Assembly: GCA_963733765.1 (NCBI GenBank)
Contig: CAVTEI010000003.1
Location: forward strand, 1,736,001 to 1,800,000
From: DATKAS01 sp963733765
GTDB lineage: Bacteria > Actinomycetota > Acidimicrobiia > Acidimicrobiales > DATKAS01
DNA: 64,000 nt
Reading direction: 5' to 3'
Part shown: positions 9,274-17,563 of the stretch, piece by piece
Numbering within the stretch: position 1 is the first letter of the stretch
How the letters are laid out: each line of letters starts with the position of its first letter
The notes under the pieces: model-generated
Told to the model about the DNA's origin: nothing
What the model saw: only the letters and a program-made list of their open reading frames with translations
Databases searched by the model: none
Program-made: the position numbers and the translations under genes

Positions 9274-10725
9274 TCAGCCAGAGGTGCGGGCGGCGCGTGC
9301 CTTCGGCGTCGGTGAATCCGCGGGGTGCTCCGGTTCGTAGGCGTGAAACGCCGTCGCCATGCATTCGACGAACGCCTCCGGGTCGGCGATCGCATTGGGG
9401 TCGAGCACGATGCCGATGTCGAGTCGATCACCGTTGCCGAACGCGCTGATGCTCGCGAGACATCCGAGGCGGGGGCCGAAGGGGTAGCACTCTTCGATCA
9501 CTGCTCCGCCGATGTGGCGGTCGGTGCGGAACCCCGGCAGCGTGGTCGCAACGAAGTCGACCGAGTTCGCCTGCGAGTGCAGTGCCGGAGCGAGCACGCG
9601 CGTCGGCAGTCGACCGACAACCGATGCGACGCCGCTCGCGATTCGGACGACCGGCTCGCGTCGGGCCCGCGCCAAGCGCTCCGCGACGATGCCGAAGTGG
9701 GGCCCCGGATGCTCGGCCGAGGTCGGCACCTCGAGCCGAGCTGGTGCCACCCAATTCCCTCCGACGATGCCGGCGTCGCGATGCTGCGTCGTCGGCAGGG
9801 CAAGCCTCAGCTCGAAGCAGGGAGCACCGACATGTTGGTGGTACAGCCCGAGACCCGCACTGGCGCCCGCGACGAGCAGGTCGTTGCGGCTGCCACCCTG
9901 CGCGCGGGCGGCCTCGCGGGCGTCTCGTATCGAGAGCATCTCGAATCGGCTCGTCAGCGCACCTGAGGGTGGAATCGGCGAGAGTCGGCCGCCCGTGACA
10001 ACGAGCTGGTTGGACACAGAAGACGCGATGTCGAGGCTTCGTTGGATCGCCCGAACGAACAGATCGACGGGGTTGATCGTGCGCGCGAACGACACACCGG
10101 CGGCCACGCCGGCGGCGACGGGAGCGGCCGCGCTGGTCAGGTCGAAGTTGATGTTGACGGTGCCCGGCTTGCGCTTGGGCGCGGCCGCGACGTCGGACGT
10201 CACGGTGAGCGGCGCCGCTTCGACAGCCTCTTCGGGAGCCGTCGCGACGAGCGCGGGCTGGGTCTCGTCGACGAGCATCGACATGAGTGAGACGCCGCCG
10301 AGGCCGTCGGTGAGCACGTGGTGGGCGCGGAGGTAGATCGCCGCCCGTCCGCCTTCGAGGCCCTCGATGAGCGTCACGTCCCACGGGGCACGATCGGGAT
10401 CGAACGGCGCCGGCTCGAGGAGCCCGACGAGATCCAGGAGCTGTCGTCGGTTGCCGGGGGACGCGACGGCCATCGTGCGGAGGTGATGACCAGCGTTGAA
10501 CTCGGCGTTCGGCACCCAGCCGGGGCGCGTCCGTGTGCCATTCGGGTCGTCGAGGCGCCACCGCAGCCGGGGCGCATGTTCGATCAGCGTCTCCAAGCGC
10601 TCGAGGAGCGCCTTCTCGGTCGGTGACCGATCCGTGATGATCAGGGTCCCGACGATCATGCGCAGCGTGGCGTCGTGGCCGGTGCGCCACATGATCGCTT
10701 CGATCGAGCTCAGTCGCTCACTCAT
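9274..10725 (-). CDS. WS/DGAT-type acyltransferase
   Basis: Wax ester synthase/diacylglycerol O-acyltransferase family, 483 residues from ATG 10725 (MSERLSSIEAIMWRTGHD). The catalytic motif HHxxxDG appears as AHHVLTDGLGG, and the family's C-terminal domain is present. It transfers fatty acyl groups from acyl-CoA to diacylglycerol or alcohols, making storage lipid at the membrane. The start is supported by a -10 box six bases upstream. An extra 55 residues could be read further upstream but would run into the divergent promoter region of the RidA gene. Confidence 0.88.
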   Translation of the reverse strand: MSERLSSIEAIMWRTGHDATLRMIVGTLIITDRSPTEKALLERLETLIEHAPRLRWRLDDPNGTRTRPGWVPNAEFNAGHHLRTMAVASPGNRRQLLDLVGLLEPAPFDPDRAPWDVTLIEGLEGGRAAIYLRAHHVLTDGLGGVSLMSMLVDETQPALVATAPEEAVEAAPLTVTSDVAAAPKRKPGTVNINFDLTSAAAPVAAGVAAGVSFARTINPVDLFVRAIQRSLDIASSVSNQLVVTGGRLSPIPPSGALTSRFEMLSIRDAREAARAQGGSRNDLLVAGASAGLGLYHQHVGAPCFELRLALPTTQHRDAGIVGGNWVAPARLEVPTSAEHPGPHFGIVAERLARARREPVVRIASGVASVVGRLPTRVLAPALHSQANSVDFVATTLPGFRTDRHIGGAVIEECYPFGPRLGCLASISAFGNGDRLDIGIVLDPNAIADPEAFVECMATAFHAYEPEHPADSPTPKARAARTSG

Positions 10726-10731
10726 GCGCCA

Positions 10732-10737
10732 ACCGTA
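10732..10737 (-). promoter_or_regulatory. -10 box TACGGT, leaderless start of WS/DGAT gene
   Basis: TACGGT on the minus strand lies six bases before ATG 10725, so transcription would begin at or next to the start codon. Confidence 0.5.
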
Positions 10738-10807
10738 CCCGGCCAATCCGACGCCCGTCCCCGGCCACGATGACGCCGGGGGATCCGCTTCGTGAGAGCA
10801 TGCCGAG

Positions 10808-11206
10808 ATGGACCGCAAAGCAGTGAATCCCTGGCAGTGGTCGGTGAACTTCGGGTTCAACCAAGCCGAGCTGATCGAGGGCGGAAGCAAGGTGCTCTAT
10901 TGCTCGGGGCAGACCTCGGTCGACGGTGACGGGGCGCCGCAGAACGCCGGCAACATGGCTGCACAGATCGGCCTGGCGCTCGACAACCTCGAGGCGGTGC
11001 TGGCCGGAGGGGGCATGACGCTCTCGAATCTCGTACGCCTGAACTTCTATACGACCGACGTACCCGCGTTCATGGGCGAGGCGACTCCCGTGCTCGGCGC
11101 CCGTCTCGGCGCGGCGCAAGTGATGCCGGCGGGCACGCTGCTCGGGGTGGCGAGCCTCGCGTTCCCCGAGCTCATGGTCGAGATCGAAGGCACCGCCGTC
11201 GCCTAG
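10808..11206 (+). CDS. RidA/YjgF family protein
   Basis: The 132-residue length and sequence fit RidA: the N-terminal PWQWSVNFGFNQAELIEGG, LYCSGQTSVDGDG, AAQIGLALDNLEAVLAGGG and LNFYTTDVPAFM. Family members hydrolyse reactive enamine/imine intermediates, or are relatives of unknown substrate. The usual C-terminal Arg-x-x-x-E region is represented only by LLGVASLAFPELMVEIEGTAVA, which lacks the canonical Arg of the deaminase subgroup, so classical imine deaminase activity is uncertain. Its stop shares bases with the stop of the convergent SGNH gene (CTAG at 11203-11206). Confidence 0.85.
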   Translation: MDRKAVNPWQWSVNFGFNQAELIEGGSKVLYCSGQTSVDGDGAPQNAGNMAAQIGLALDNLEAVLAGGGMTLSNLVRLNFYTTDVPAFMGEATPVLGARLGAAQVMPAGTLLGVASLAFPELMVEIEGTAVA

Positions 11207-12090
11207 GCGGGCGGGACGTACCCGGCCGCGACCTGCTCCCGGTAGTCGAGCTCGATACGCGCCGCTTGCAGCAAGTTGATCGCGTAGCGCATCGCTCCCG
11301 AGGAGTAGGTCGGGCACTCGAGGCCGGTCGTCGAGGGCTCAGGGCAGAAGTGCCCATCGGAGCCGCGCACCGTGATCTCACCGTCGCCCCCACCGCACGC
11401 CTCACGCGCCACCGGGATACGCAGCTCGAACGGCAGGCATCGCTGCGTCGCGATGAACTCGCCCACCGGTGAGATGGCGACGCCCGCATCCGCGTAGAGG
11501 ACCGACGAGTGCTCAGCCGCGATCTCCCGATAGACGGTGTCGAGCTGCTCCCACGGGTCTCCCGGCAACGCCGGCGCGGGTGGCGAGGCGAGCACGAACG
11601 GAACGCCCGCCTCCGCGGCCGCCTCGATCGCCGTGGTCGTATCGGTGCGGTAGCGCTCCCACACGGCGTCGCCTGTGAGCACCTCGCCCTGTTCGTCAAC
11701 CATGCAGCTGCCGATGCTGTTTCCGCTGAAGGCCCACACGACGAGATCGGCTCGGTCCGCGGCGAGGTCGTCGTTCAGCGGCGTGAGGAAGTCGCACGCT
11801 GCAGTGCCCCCGAGCGCGCGCGCTTCGACCTCGAGGCCGAGTGCAGGTGAGATCAACGTGAGATAGGGCTCGGCCTGCGTGACGAGCGAGTCGCCGTAGA
11901 TGATCACGTGCGGTTTTTCGTCACCGGCACCTGTGGGTGTGGTGACTGCCGTGGTGACCGAGGGAGTCGACGCGCCGGCCTCATCGTCGGACGAGGATCG
12001 GCCTGCCGCCACGCCACCAGCGAACGCCACCGTGGCGATCGCGAGCCCGCCCACGACCGCGAAGAAGCCACGGCTCGGGGCGTTCTGCAT
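11203..12090 (-). CDS. Exported SGNH/GDSL-like hydrolase
   Basis: The 295-residue protein has an N-terminal membrane segment (about residues 9-31, FFAVVGGLAIATVAFAGGVAAG), a Ser/Thr-rich linker, and then an SGNH fold: block I IIYGDSLVTQAEPY with the nucleophile Ser, a GGTAACD turn, and VVWAFSGNSIGSC with the block III Asn. It is probably membrane-anchored with its catalytic domain outside. Such domains act as esterases or acetyl-transferring enzymes on cell-wall glycans. The C-terminal Asp-x-x-His pair is seen only weakly (DGHFCPEPS), so activity is inferred. Confidence 0.7.
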   Translation of the reverse strand: MQNAPSRGFFAVVGGLAIATVAFAGGVAAGRSSSDDEAGASTPSVTTAVTTPTGAGDEKPHVIIYGDSLVTQAEPYLTLISPALGLEVEARALGGTAACDFLTPLNDDLAADRADLVVWAFSGNSIGSCMVDEQGEVLTGDAVWERYRTDTTTAIEAAAEAGVPFVLASPPAPALPGDPWEQLDTVYREIAAEHSSVLYADAGVAISPVGEFIATQRCLPFELRIPVAREACGGGDGEITVRGSDGHFCPEPSTTGLECPTYSSGAMRYAINLLQAARIELDYREQVAAGYVPPA

Positions 12091-12147
12091 GCTCAGTTTC
12101 TACCCGAATTGCCTCAGCGCTCAGCCGCGGGCCTGGGCGGCGCGTTC

Positions 12148-12153
12148 TACAGT
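12148..12153 (+). promoter_or_regulatory. -10 box TACAGT, leaderless start of cupin gene
   Basis: TACAGT ends six bases before ATG 12160, the spacing expected if transcription begins at the A of the start codon. Confidence 0.5.
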
Positions 12154-12159
12154 CCGCCC

Positions 12160-12546
12160 ATGTCCGGGCCAGTACCGATCTCGCTCAACGACGCCCTCGC
12201 GCAGCTCACGTTTCTTCCCGATCGCACGCCGATGGGCTCGGAGGACTCTTCGAGCGCCTTTGCCCGGGTGTCCACCTACCGAGACGGCGGCATCTTTGTC
12301 GGGCACTGGGCGGGCGAGTCGGAGTGGGAACGACACGCCGTCGCCGACGAGATCGTGATGATCCTCGAGGGCGAGACCACGCTCACGTTCCTCACCGACG
12401 ACGGGGAGCGATCGGCGGGTCTCACCGCCGGCCAGCTCGTCGTGGTTCCGCAGGGCACGTGGCATCGGTTCCACACGCCCGACGCTGTGAAGGTGTTCAG
12501 CGTGACCCCGCAACCAACGGAACACAGCCCGGAGCGGCCGGACTGA
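12160..12546 (+). CDS. Cupin-domain protein
   Basis: The 128-residue single-domain cupin carries DEIVMILEGETTLTFL (motif 1 region) and QLVVVPQGTWHRFHT (motif 2, with the metal-ligand His). Motif 1 has His only in ERHAVADE, so the metal site may be reduced. ATG 12160 is chosen because a -10 box sits six bases upstream; the same frame is open further 5', but that part overlaps the divergent SGNH gene. The function is unknown: a small-molecule binding or isomerase role is typical of such stand-alone cupins. Confidence 0.82.
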   Translation: MSGPVPISLNDALAQLTFLPDRTPMGSEDSSSAFARVSTYRDGGIFVGHWAGESEWERHAVADEIVMILEGETTLTFLTDDGERSAGLTAGQLVVVPQGTWHRFHTPDAVKVFSVTPQPTEHSPERPD

Positions 12547-12589
12547 CTACCGAGGTCGGCTGTAGACGCCCATCGCCCGACTCCGTGGC

Positions 12590-12862
12590 TCAGAACGGAG
12601 GCGGTCCTACGCCAGTGACCTCAGCCCTGTCGGTGTGCGCTTGGTGGCCGGACACGTAGAACCTGCCTACCGCGCCGCTGAGAGAACGCAACTCGAGCTC
12701 CTCGCGATCCTCGAGGAACTTTGACCAGTTGACTGGGCCGGTCAGCGTGCCGTGCCAGGAGATGGGGACGCCGCTGCGCCTCCGCGAGGACGCGAGGTCG
12801 GCGTAGACGCCCGTTTCTGCACCCCCGTAGATGAGCCACACGCGGTCGAAATAGCGGGCCAC
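12590..12862 (-). CDS. Small hypothetical protein
   Basis: The 90-residue product starts at GTG 12862, behind a strong GGGAGGG ribosome-binding site. Third codon positions are G/C-rich from this start, and less so in the longer open frame upstream, which supports the start. It reads ARYFDRVWLIYGGAETGVYADL and ends in HTDRAEVTGVGPPPF; I recognise no family. Between this start and the next gene on the same strand (12863-13051) I see no further feature. Confidence 0.45.
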   Translation of the reverse strand: MARYFDRVWLIYGGAETGVYADLASSRRRSGVPISWHGTLTGPVNWSKFLEDREELELRSLSGAVGRFYVSGHQAHTDRAEVTGVGPPPF

Positions 12863-13051
12863 TGGTTCAAACCCTCCCGAGCGGTCATCGCCCTTGCTAG
12901 CCCCCGCCACCGAGGCGTCTGAGAGCGGTCCGCCGCCTCGACGGCTGCGGAACAATTGGCGTAGTTCGGGCGGACCGCTCCGGACGAGATCGCGTGACGA
13001 CCTCCTGGCGTTACACCGGTCAGCCATTTCTCGAAGCGCTATCTCGAAGCG

Positions 13052-13489
13052 CTATGGAGAGAACGGCGCCCCCTGCGCTTCGAGGTTGGCACCGATACGC
13101 GGAGGAACCTGCACCTGCCAGCCGCTCTCCTCGAGTTGCGCCCGTGACAGGCGGAGCTCCCCGCCGACCTTGCCCTGAGCGGCGAACCGAAACACCCATA
13201 CGTCACCCTGGTCGATGACGTCCGTGAACGTCGCTGTCGTTTCTTGGCGGACGGTCCCGACGAGGGTCCAGTCGTCATGAGCGTCGGTGGTGACCGAGAT
13301 CGTCATGCGGAACCGCGTGGGATTCTCGAAGGTGAGCCGGTCGACGGCGGGGGGAAGTTCGAGCGCCCGCACAAGCATGACCAGGCCGACGACGCACGCG
13401 ATGCCGGCGGCGAGGAGAAGGCCCCAATGGGCTCCTCGGTATCGGCTGACTCGCGGACGTTCAGTTGTGGTGGCCGGGCCGCGTGTCAT
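13052..13489 (-). CDS. Membrane-anchored hypothetical protein
   Basis: 145 residues: a basic N-terminus (TRGPATTTERPRVSRYR), one membrane span (about residues 22-42, HWGLLLAAGIACVVGLVMLV) and an exported beta-rich domain of about 95 residues (RMTISVTTDAHDDWTLVGTV). Probably a single-pass membrane protein with its C-terminus outside. It lies in a minus-strand group of small membrane proteins reaching to ettA. No known family was recognised. Confidence 0.62.
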   Translation of the reverse strand: MTRGPATTTERPRVSRYRGAHWGLLLAAGIACVVGLVMLVRALELPPAVDRLTFENPTRFRMTISVTTDAHDDWTLVGTVRQETTATFTDVIDQGDVWVFRFAAQGKVGGELRLSRAQLEESGWQVQVPPRIGANLEAQGAPFSP

Positions 13490-13584
13490 CGTGCGGCGAC
13501 GGCGGTCGACGCGCGCTGATGCTGCGTGTGTGACATGTCGCTTCCTTCCATCTCCGCCGGCGCTGCCGGCTGTTGATCAAACGA

Positions 13585-13941
13585 TCAGGAGACGAAGGAG
13601 GGAGGCGCCCGGCCGCTCTGTGGCGTCCACGAGAAGACGTGGCGACGCCCGACGGGATTGCCGCGTGTCGCCCGGCGATGTGCAAGACCGCAGAGCAGGA
13701 TGGCTGCGGCGACCGCTAACAGCATGAAGAGTCGCTTCGGCGAACGATCGGACCACGTGTCGCGCTGTTCGCTGGTATGGGCGCCCAGCACCGCGGAGTC
13801 GCCGTGCGGCAGATCGCCAGCGAACGTGATGGCTCCGACCGGTGATCGACCAGGCACGCTGGGATCGGTCAGGGCCGGCAGAAGCAGGGCCGCGAGCGCG
13901 ATGGCGAGGGCAACAACGAGATGCAGGCGCCGTCGTGACAT
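13585..13941 (-). CDS. Small membrane protein with two predicted spans
   Basis: The 118-residue product starts at ATG 13941 behind CCCGGCGAG. It has one hydrophobic segment at about residues 7-24 (VVALAIALAALLLPAL), a 40-residue polar loop containing AGDLPHGDSAVLGAHTSEQRD split by charges, and a second span near residues 70-90 (LFMLLAVAAAILLCGLAH). Both termini are likely cytosolic. The family is not recognised. Its neighbours on the same strand are other small membrane or zinc-ribbon proteins. Confidence 0.55.
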   Translation of the reverse strand: MSRRRLHLVVALAIALAALLLPALTDPSVPGRSPVGAITFAGDLPHGDSAVLGAHTSEQRDTWSDRSPKRLFMLLAVAAAILLCGLAHRRATRGNPVGRRHVFSWTPQSGRAPPSFVS

Positions 13942-13985
13942 CTCGCCGGGAGGATAGTTCGGGCCTGGCCGCTGCCCGTGACCCG

Positions 13986-14210
13986 CTAGGCGGCGGTGCC
14001 GTGGGGGTGGCCGGCGTCCTCGTAGCACTGGTAGTGGTAGTGCTCGACGCGGTCCCAGCGGTCACGGACGTACACGTTGCAGATGACCTGCTGGCCCCTG
14101 AACTTCGCGGAGAATTTCACGCGATCGCCGCAGCCTGAGCACGCGACCTCGCTGCCGGGCTCGATCGATCTGATGACGGCTCGCGTCCTGAGGGCGGTCT
14201 TCGTCGCCAT
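13986..14210 (-). CDS. Small zinc-ribbon-like protein
   Basis: The 74-residue basic protein carries CSGCGDRVKFSA, a Cys at ICNVYVRDRW and a terminal YQCYEDAGH, giving four Cys/His ligands in a zinc-ribbon order. The N-terminus MATKTALRTRAVIRSIEPGS is positively charged. It is probably a cytosolic nucleic-acid- or protein-binding zinc protein. It sits between two small membrane-protein genes. The compact Cys pattern and the GC-rich third positions support a real gene; the partner is unknown. Confidence 0.68.
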   Translation of the reverse strand: MATKTALRTRAVIRSIEPGSEVACSGCGDRVKFSAKFRGQQVICNVYVRDRWDRVEHYHYQCYEDAGHPHGTAA

Positions 14211-14252
14211 GCCTTACCTATCGGCGGCGCTCCGCCCGTGCTTAGCCCCAGG

Positions 14253-14573
14253 TCAGCGTCCTCTGCTGCGCCCCAACTGCACCGCTCGCCCCACGAGATC
14301 TCGAATTGCGGCCTCGTCGGCGCCCGCGGCGACGACCGCCTGTACTCGGTCTTCCACCTCGGCAGCGAGCGATTCGTCGACTTCGCCCCGTCGATTCTCG
14401 GCAGAGCGGGCGGTCGCCGCGACGGCCATCAGCACGATGATCGACACCGCGGTGATCAGTCCGAACGTCACGACGACCCCGTTGTTGTTGTCCGCGACCG
14501 AGCCGATGATCATCCCCGCGATCCCGACGACGCAGATCGCGATGACCGCCCAACGCAGGACTCGAAGGGTCAT
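14253..14573 (-). CDS. Small membrane protein coupled to ettA
   Basis: 106 residues from ATG 14573, which overlaps the ettA stop (ATGA). Two adjacent spans (LRWAVIAICVVGIAGMIIG and VVVTFGLITAVSIIVLMAVA) are followed by a charged, helical cytosolic tail of about 50 residues. The overlap implies translation after ettA on one mRNA. The family is not recognised. Confidence 0.68.
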   Translation of the reverse strand: MTLRVLRWAVIAICVVGIAGMIIGSVADNNNGVVVTFGLITAVSIIVLMAVAATARSAENRRGEVDESLAAEVEDRVQAVVAAGADEAAIRDLVGRAVQLGRSRGR

Positions 14574-16246
14574 CGCGCCAGTGGCTTGTACCGGATGCGG
14601 TGCGGGGTGTCGGCGTCGGCGCCCAGCTGCTTCCGCCGGAACGCCTCGTACTCCGTGAAGTTGCCCTCGAACCACCGGACGTAGGAGTCACCCTCGAACG
14701 CCAGCACGTGCGTGGCGATGCGATCGAGGAACCACCGGTCGTGGCTGATCACCACCGCGCAGCCCGGGAATGCGTCGAGCGCGTCCTCGAGTGCACGGAG
14801 CGTGTCGACGTCGAGGTCGTTCGTCGGCTCGTCGAGCAGAAGCACGTTGCCGCCCGACTTCAGCACCTTGGCGAGGTGCACCCGGTTGCGCTCGCCGCCC
14901 GAGAGCTCGCCGACGTTCTTCTGCTGATCGGATCCTTTGAAGTTGAACGACGCCACGTACGCGCGCCCGTGGATCTCACGGTTGCCGACCTTCATGTGCT
15001 CGACGCCGTCGGTGATCTCCTCGTAGACGGTCTTGGTGGGGTCGAGCGTGTCGCGCGACTGATCGACGTACGCGAGCTGCACCGTGTCGCCGAGCTTGAC
15101 CGAACCGCTGTCGGGCGACTCGGCGCCGGTGAGCAGGCGGAACAACGTCGTCTTGCCGGCGCCGTTCGGGCCGATGACGCCGACGATGCCCGCCGGCGGC
15201 AGGGAGAACGACAGGTCCTCGATCAGGAGGCGGTCGCCGTACCCCTTGCTGATGCCGTCGACCTCGATCACCGTGTCGCCGAGGCGGTCGCCCGGCGGAA
15301 TCGAGATCTCGAGCCGGTCGCCACTCCCGGAATCGGCCTGCGCCTCGGCGAGCAGCTTCTCGTATGCGGTGAGACGCGCCCTTCCCTTCGCCTGTCGCGC
15401 CTTGGGCGCCATCCGCACCCACTCGAGCTCGTTCTGCAGGGTGCGCTGCCGTGCCGAAGTCTGCTTCTCCTCGGCCGCCAGCCGCGCCTGCTTCTGCTCG
15501 AGCCAGGACGAGTAGTTGCCCTCGAACGGGATGCCCCGCCCTCGGTCGAGCTCGAGGATCCAGCGGGCGACATTGTCGAGGAAGTACCGATCGTGGGTGA
15601 CCGCGACCACGGTGCCCGGGTACTCCTGCAGGAAGCGCTCGAGCCACGCCACCGACTCGGCGTCGAGATGGTTCGTGGGCTCGTCGAGCAGCAGCAGATC
15701 CGGCCGTGAGAGCAGCAGTCGGCACAGTGCGACGCGGCGACGCTCGCCGCCCGAGAGGACGGACACGTCTGTGTCGCCGGGCGGGCAGCGCAGCGCGTCC
15801 ATGGCGATCTCGACGTTGCGCTCGACGTCCCACGCCCCGGCCGCGTTGATCCTGTCTTCGAGCTCGGCCTGCTCGGCGCCCACCTTCTCGAAGTCGGCGT
15901 CCGGGTCGCCCCACATCGCGAGGACCTCGTTGTACCGGTCGAGAAGCGCGCGGATCTCGCCGACGCCGTCCATCACGTTGCCGAGCACGTCCTTCGCCTC
16001 GTCGAGCGCCGGCTCTTGGGCCAGGTGACCGACGGTGAACCCGGGTGTGAGGCGGGCCTCGCCGGAGAAGCCGTCGTCCTCGCTGGCCATGATCCGCAGC
16101 AGCGACGACTTTCCCGAGCCGTTGGCGCCCAGCACCCCGATCTTGGCGCCGGGATAGAAGGACAGGCTGATGTCGGCGAGCACCTGGCGGTCGGGCGGGT
16201 AGTAACGACCGAGCTTGTAGGTCGTGAAGATGAACTGAGGCGCCAT
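14570..16246 (-). CDS. ettA: Energy-dependent translational throttle protein EttA (ABC-F)
   Basis: The 558-residue ABC-F protein has two ATPase domains: Walker A GANGSGKSSLL and GPNGAGKTTLF, signatures LSGGERRRVALC and LSGGERNRVHLA, and Walker B LLLLDEPTNHLD and VLLLDEPTNDLD. The linker and the N-terminal FIFTTYKLGRYYPPDR match EttA, which binds the ribosomal E site and gates the first peptide bond according to the ADP/ATP ratio. There are no membrane segments. The start is supported by a -10 box ten bases upstream. Confidence 0.95.
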   Translation of the reverse strand: MAPQFIFTTYKLGRYYPPDRQVLADISLSFYPGAKIGVLGANGSGKSSLLRIMASEDDGFSGEARLTPGFTVGHLAQEPALDEAKDVLGNVMDGVGEIRALLDRYNEVLAMWGDPDADFEKVGAEQAELEDRINAAGAWDVERNVEIAMDALRCPPGDTDVSVLSGGERRRVALCRLLLSRPDLLLLDEPTNHLDAESVAWLERFLQEYPGTVVAVTHDRYFLDNVARWILELDRGRGIPFEGNYSSWLEQKQARLAAEEKQTSARQRTLQNELEWVRMAPKARQAKGRARLTAYEKLLAEAQADSGSGDRLEISIPPGDRLGDTVIEVDGISKGYGDRLLIEDLSFSLPPAGIVGVIGPNGAGKTTLFRLLTGAESPDSGSVKLGDTVQLAYVDQSRDTLDPTKTVYEEITDGVEHMKVGNREIHGRAYVASFNFKGSDQQKNVGELSGGERNRVHLAKVLKSGGNVLLLDEPTNDLDVDTLRALEDALDAFPGCAVVISHDRWFLDRIATHVLAFEGDSYVRWFEGNFTEYEAFRRKQLGADADTPHRIRYKPLAR

Positions 16247-16256
16247 GACGGCGTCG

Positions 16257-16262
16257 ACCCTA
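16257..16262 (-). promoter_or_regulatory. -10 box TAGGGT before ettA
   Basis: TAGGGT on the minus strand lies ten bases before ATG 16246, implying a leader of at most a few bases. Confidence 0.45.
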
Positions 16263-16334
16263 CCGATGCCTCGCCGCTGACCGCGCCGGTGCTACGTTCC
16301 GCCCGTTCGGATGCCTCTCGCTGGGGGGAAGCAC

Positions 16335-17087
16335 ATGTACGCACTCGAGCTGCTCGATCGCACCGGCCTCGCGTTCACGTCTCGCTGGCTGCACATCATC
16401 GTCGGCATCGCCTGGATCGGGTTGCTCTACTACTTCAACCTCGTGCAGGTGCCGTCGTTCGCGGCGATGAGCGCGAATGCCCGCACCGAGTCGATCGACA
16501 TCCTCGCCCGCAAGGCGCTGTGGTGGTTCCGCTGGGCGGCGGTTGCGACGGTCGTCACCGGCCTCGCGATCACTGGCTTCGCGAAGGACTACTACGACAA
16601 CTTCGGCAAGTCTCCCAACGGGATCTCGATCTCCACGGGGATGCTCATCGCGCTCATCATGTTCGTGAACGTGTGGGGCGTGATCTGGCGAAAGCAGAAG
16701 ATCGTCCTCGCGTCGGCGGTGCAGGTGCGGGCCGGGGGAGAGGCGTTGCCCGAGGCCGCCGCGGCCGGTCGGGCCGCGGGTATGGCGTCACGTCAGAACG
16801 TCCTCTTCTCGTTCACGATGATCTGGTTCATGACGTTCACGAGCCACTTCTCGTTCGCATTCGACACTGCGAGCAGCAGCGGCTCGAGGATCACCTACTG
16901 GATCATCACCCTGGCCATCCTGGCGGTGCTCGAGCTGAACTGCCTCGGCATCATCGGCGGCGGGTTCAAGCCGGCCGCCGAGTCACCGTTCAACTGGCCC
17001 TACGAGAGCGTGCGGAACGTGCTCATCTCGGGCTTCGTGCTCTGGGGCATCTTCTGGCTGATGTGGGAGATCCTCTTCGCCCCGTAG
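16335..17087 (+). CDS. PuuD-like (urate hydroxylase membrane domain) integral membrane protein
   Basis: The 250-residue protein starts at ATG 16335, behind GGGGGGAA (an ATG at 16311 lacks this site). It has about six to seven spans, and its opening resembles the membrane domain of urate hydroxylase PuuD: RWLHIIVGIAWIGLLYYFNL, with the His that may bind heme. PuuD normally carries a C-terminal cytochrome c; here that domain is absent but a separate cytochrome c gene lies convergently just downstream. Electron transfer between the two is inference. Confidence 0.65.
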   Translation: MYALELLDRTGLAFTSRWLHIIVGIAWIGLLYYFNLVQVPSFAAMSANARTESIDILARKALWWFRWAAVATVVTGLAITGFAKDYYDNFGKSPNGISISTGMLIALIMFVNVWGVIWRKQKIVLASAVQVRAGGEALPEAAAAGRAAGMASRQNVLFSFTMIWFMTFTSHFSFAFDTASSSGSRITYWIITLAILAVLELNCLGIIGGGFKPAAESPFNWPYESVRNVLISGFVLWGIFWLMWEILFAP

Positions 17088-17098
17088 ACCGGTGAGCC

Positions 17099-17493
17099 TC
17101 AGGCGAGGGTCTGGATGTACGCGGTGATCTGCGCGATCTCCTCGTCGGAATGAAGTCGAACTTCGGCATCACGTTGCCGTAGCCGTCGACGAGCTTGGCG
17201 CCGGGGTCGAGGATCGACTCGCGGATGTAGGCGTCGTCGACGGTGACCGTCGTGCCGTCGCTCAGCTCGACTTCGCTGCCATAGAGCCCCTTCCACGTCG
17301 GGCCCGTGCCGCGGTCGCCGTTGCTGCTGTGACAGCTCGGGCACCCGCGGTCCTGTGCGAGCTCGCGTCCCGCCTCGGCCTCCGGAGCGTCGGTGCCGGA
17401 GCTGCCGCCGCCACCGGAGTCGTCGCCTCCGCACGCCGCCAGCGCGCCCGTGAGAACGAGGACGGGGACGAGGCCGAGCAACGCACGTTTCAT
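17099..17493 (-). CDS. Cytochrome c lipoprotein (one frame break)
   Basis: About 131 residues. The signal peptide ends with the lipobox LAAC, then comes a Gly/Ser linker and a class I cytochrome c domain: heme-binding CPSCH, GPTWKGLYG, YIRESILDP and the distal Met in YGNVMPKFDF. The frame shifts near 17148-17153 and continues with SDEEIAQITAYIQTLA, the expected last helix. This domain type is common in cytochrome oxidase subunit II tails. It is probably anchored outside and passes electrons to or from the membrane protein encoded convergently. Confidence 0.8.
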
Positions 17494-17501
17494 GGGCCGT
17501 C

Positions 17502-17507
17502 AACCTA
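17502..17507 (-). promoter_or_regulatory. -10 box TAGGTT before cytochrome c gene
   Basis: TAGGTT on the minus strand lies eight bases before ATG 17493; leaderless or nearly leaderless transcription is implied. Confidence 0.45.
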
Positions 17508-17551
17508 ACGCTCACCCGGGCGCTCACCCCAGGGCGCTCAGTACCCACCGG

Positions 17552-17557
17552 TAGCAT
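17552..17557 (+). promoter_or_regulatory. -10 box TAGCAT, leaderless start of kgd
   Basis: TAGCAT ends six bases before GTG 17564. With the usual 6-7 base distance to the transcription start, the mRNA would begin at the GTG. Confidence 0.55.
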
Positions 17558-17563
17558 CGAACT

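Noticed and set aside
12894..13278. Short plus- and minus-strand open frames near 13 kb as extra genes
   Set aside because: They lie opposite or upstream of the chosen small genes, lack ribosome-binding sites and have poor third-position bias.
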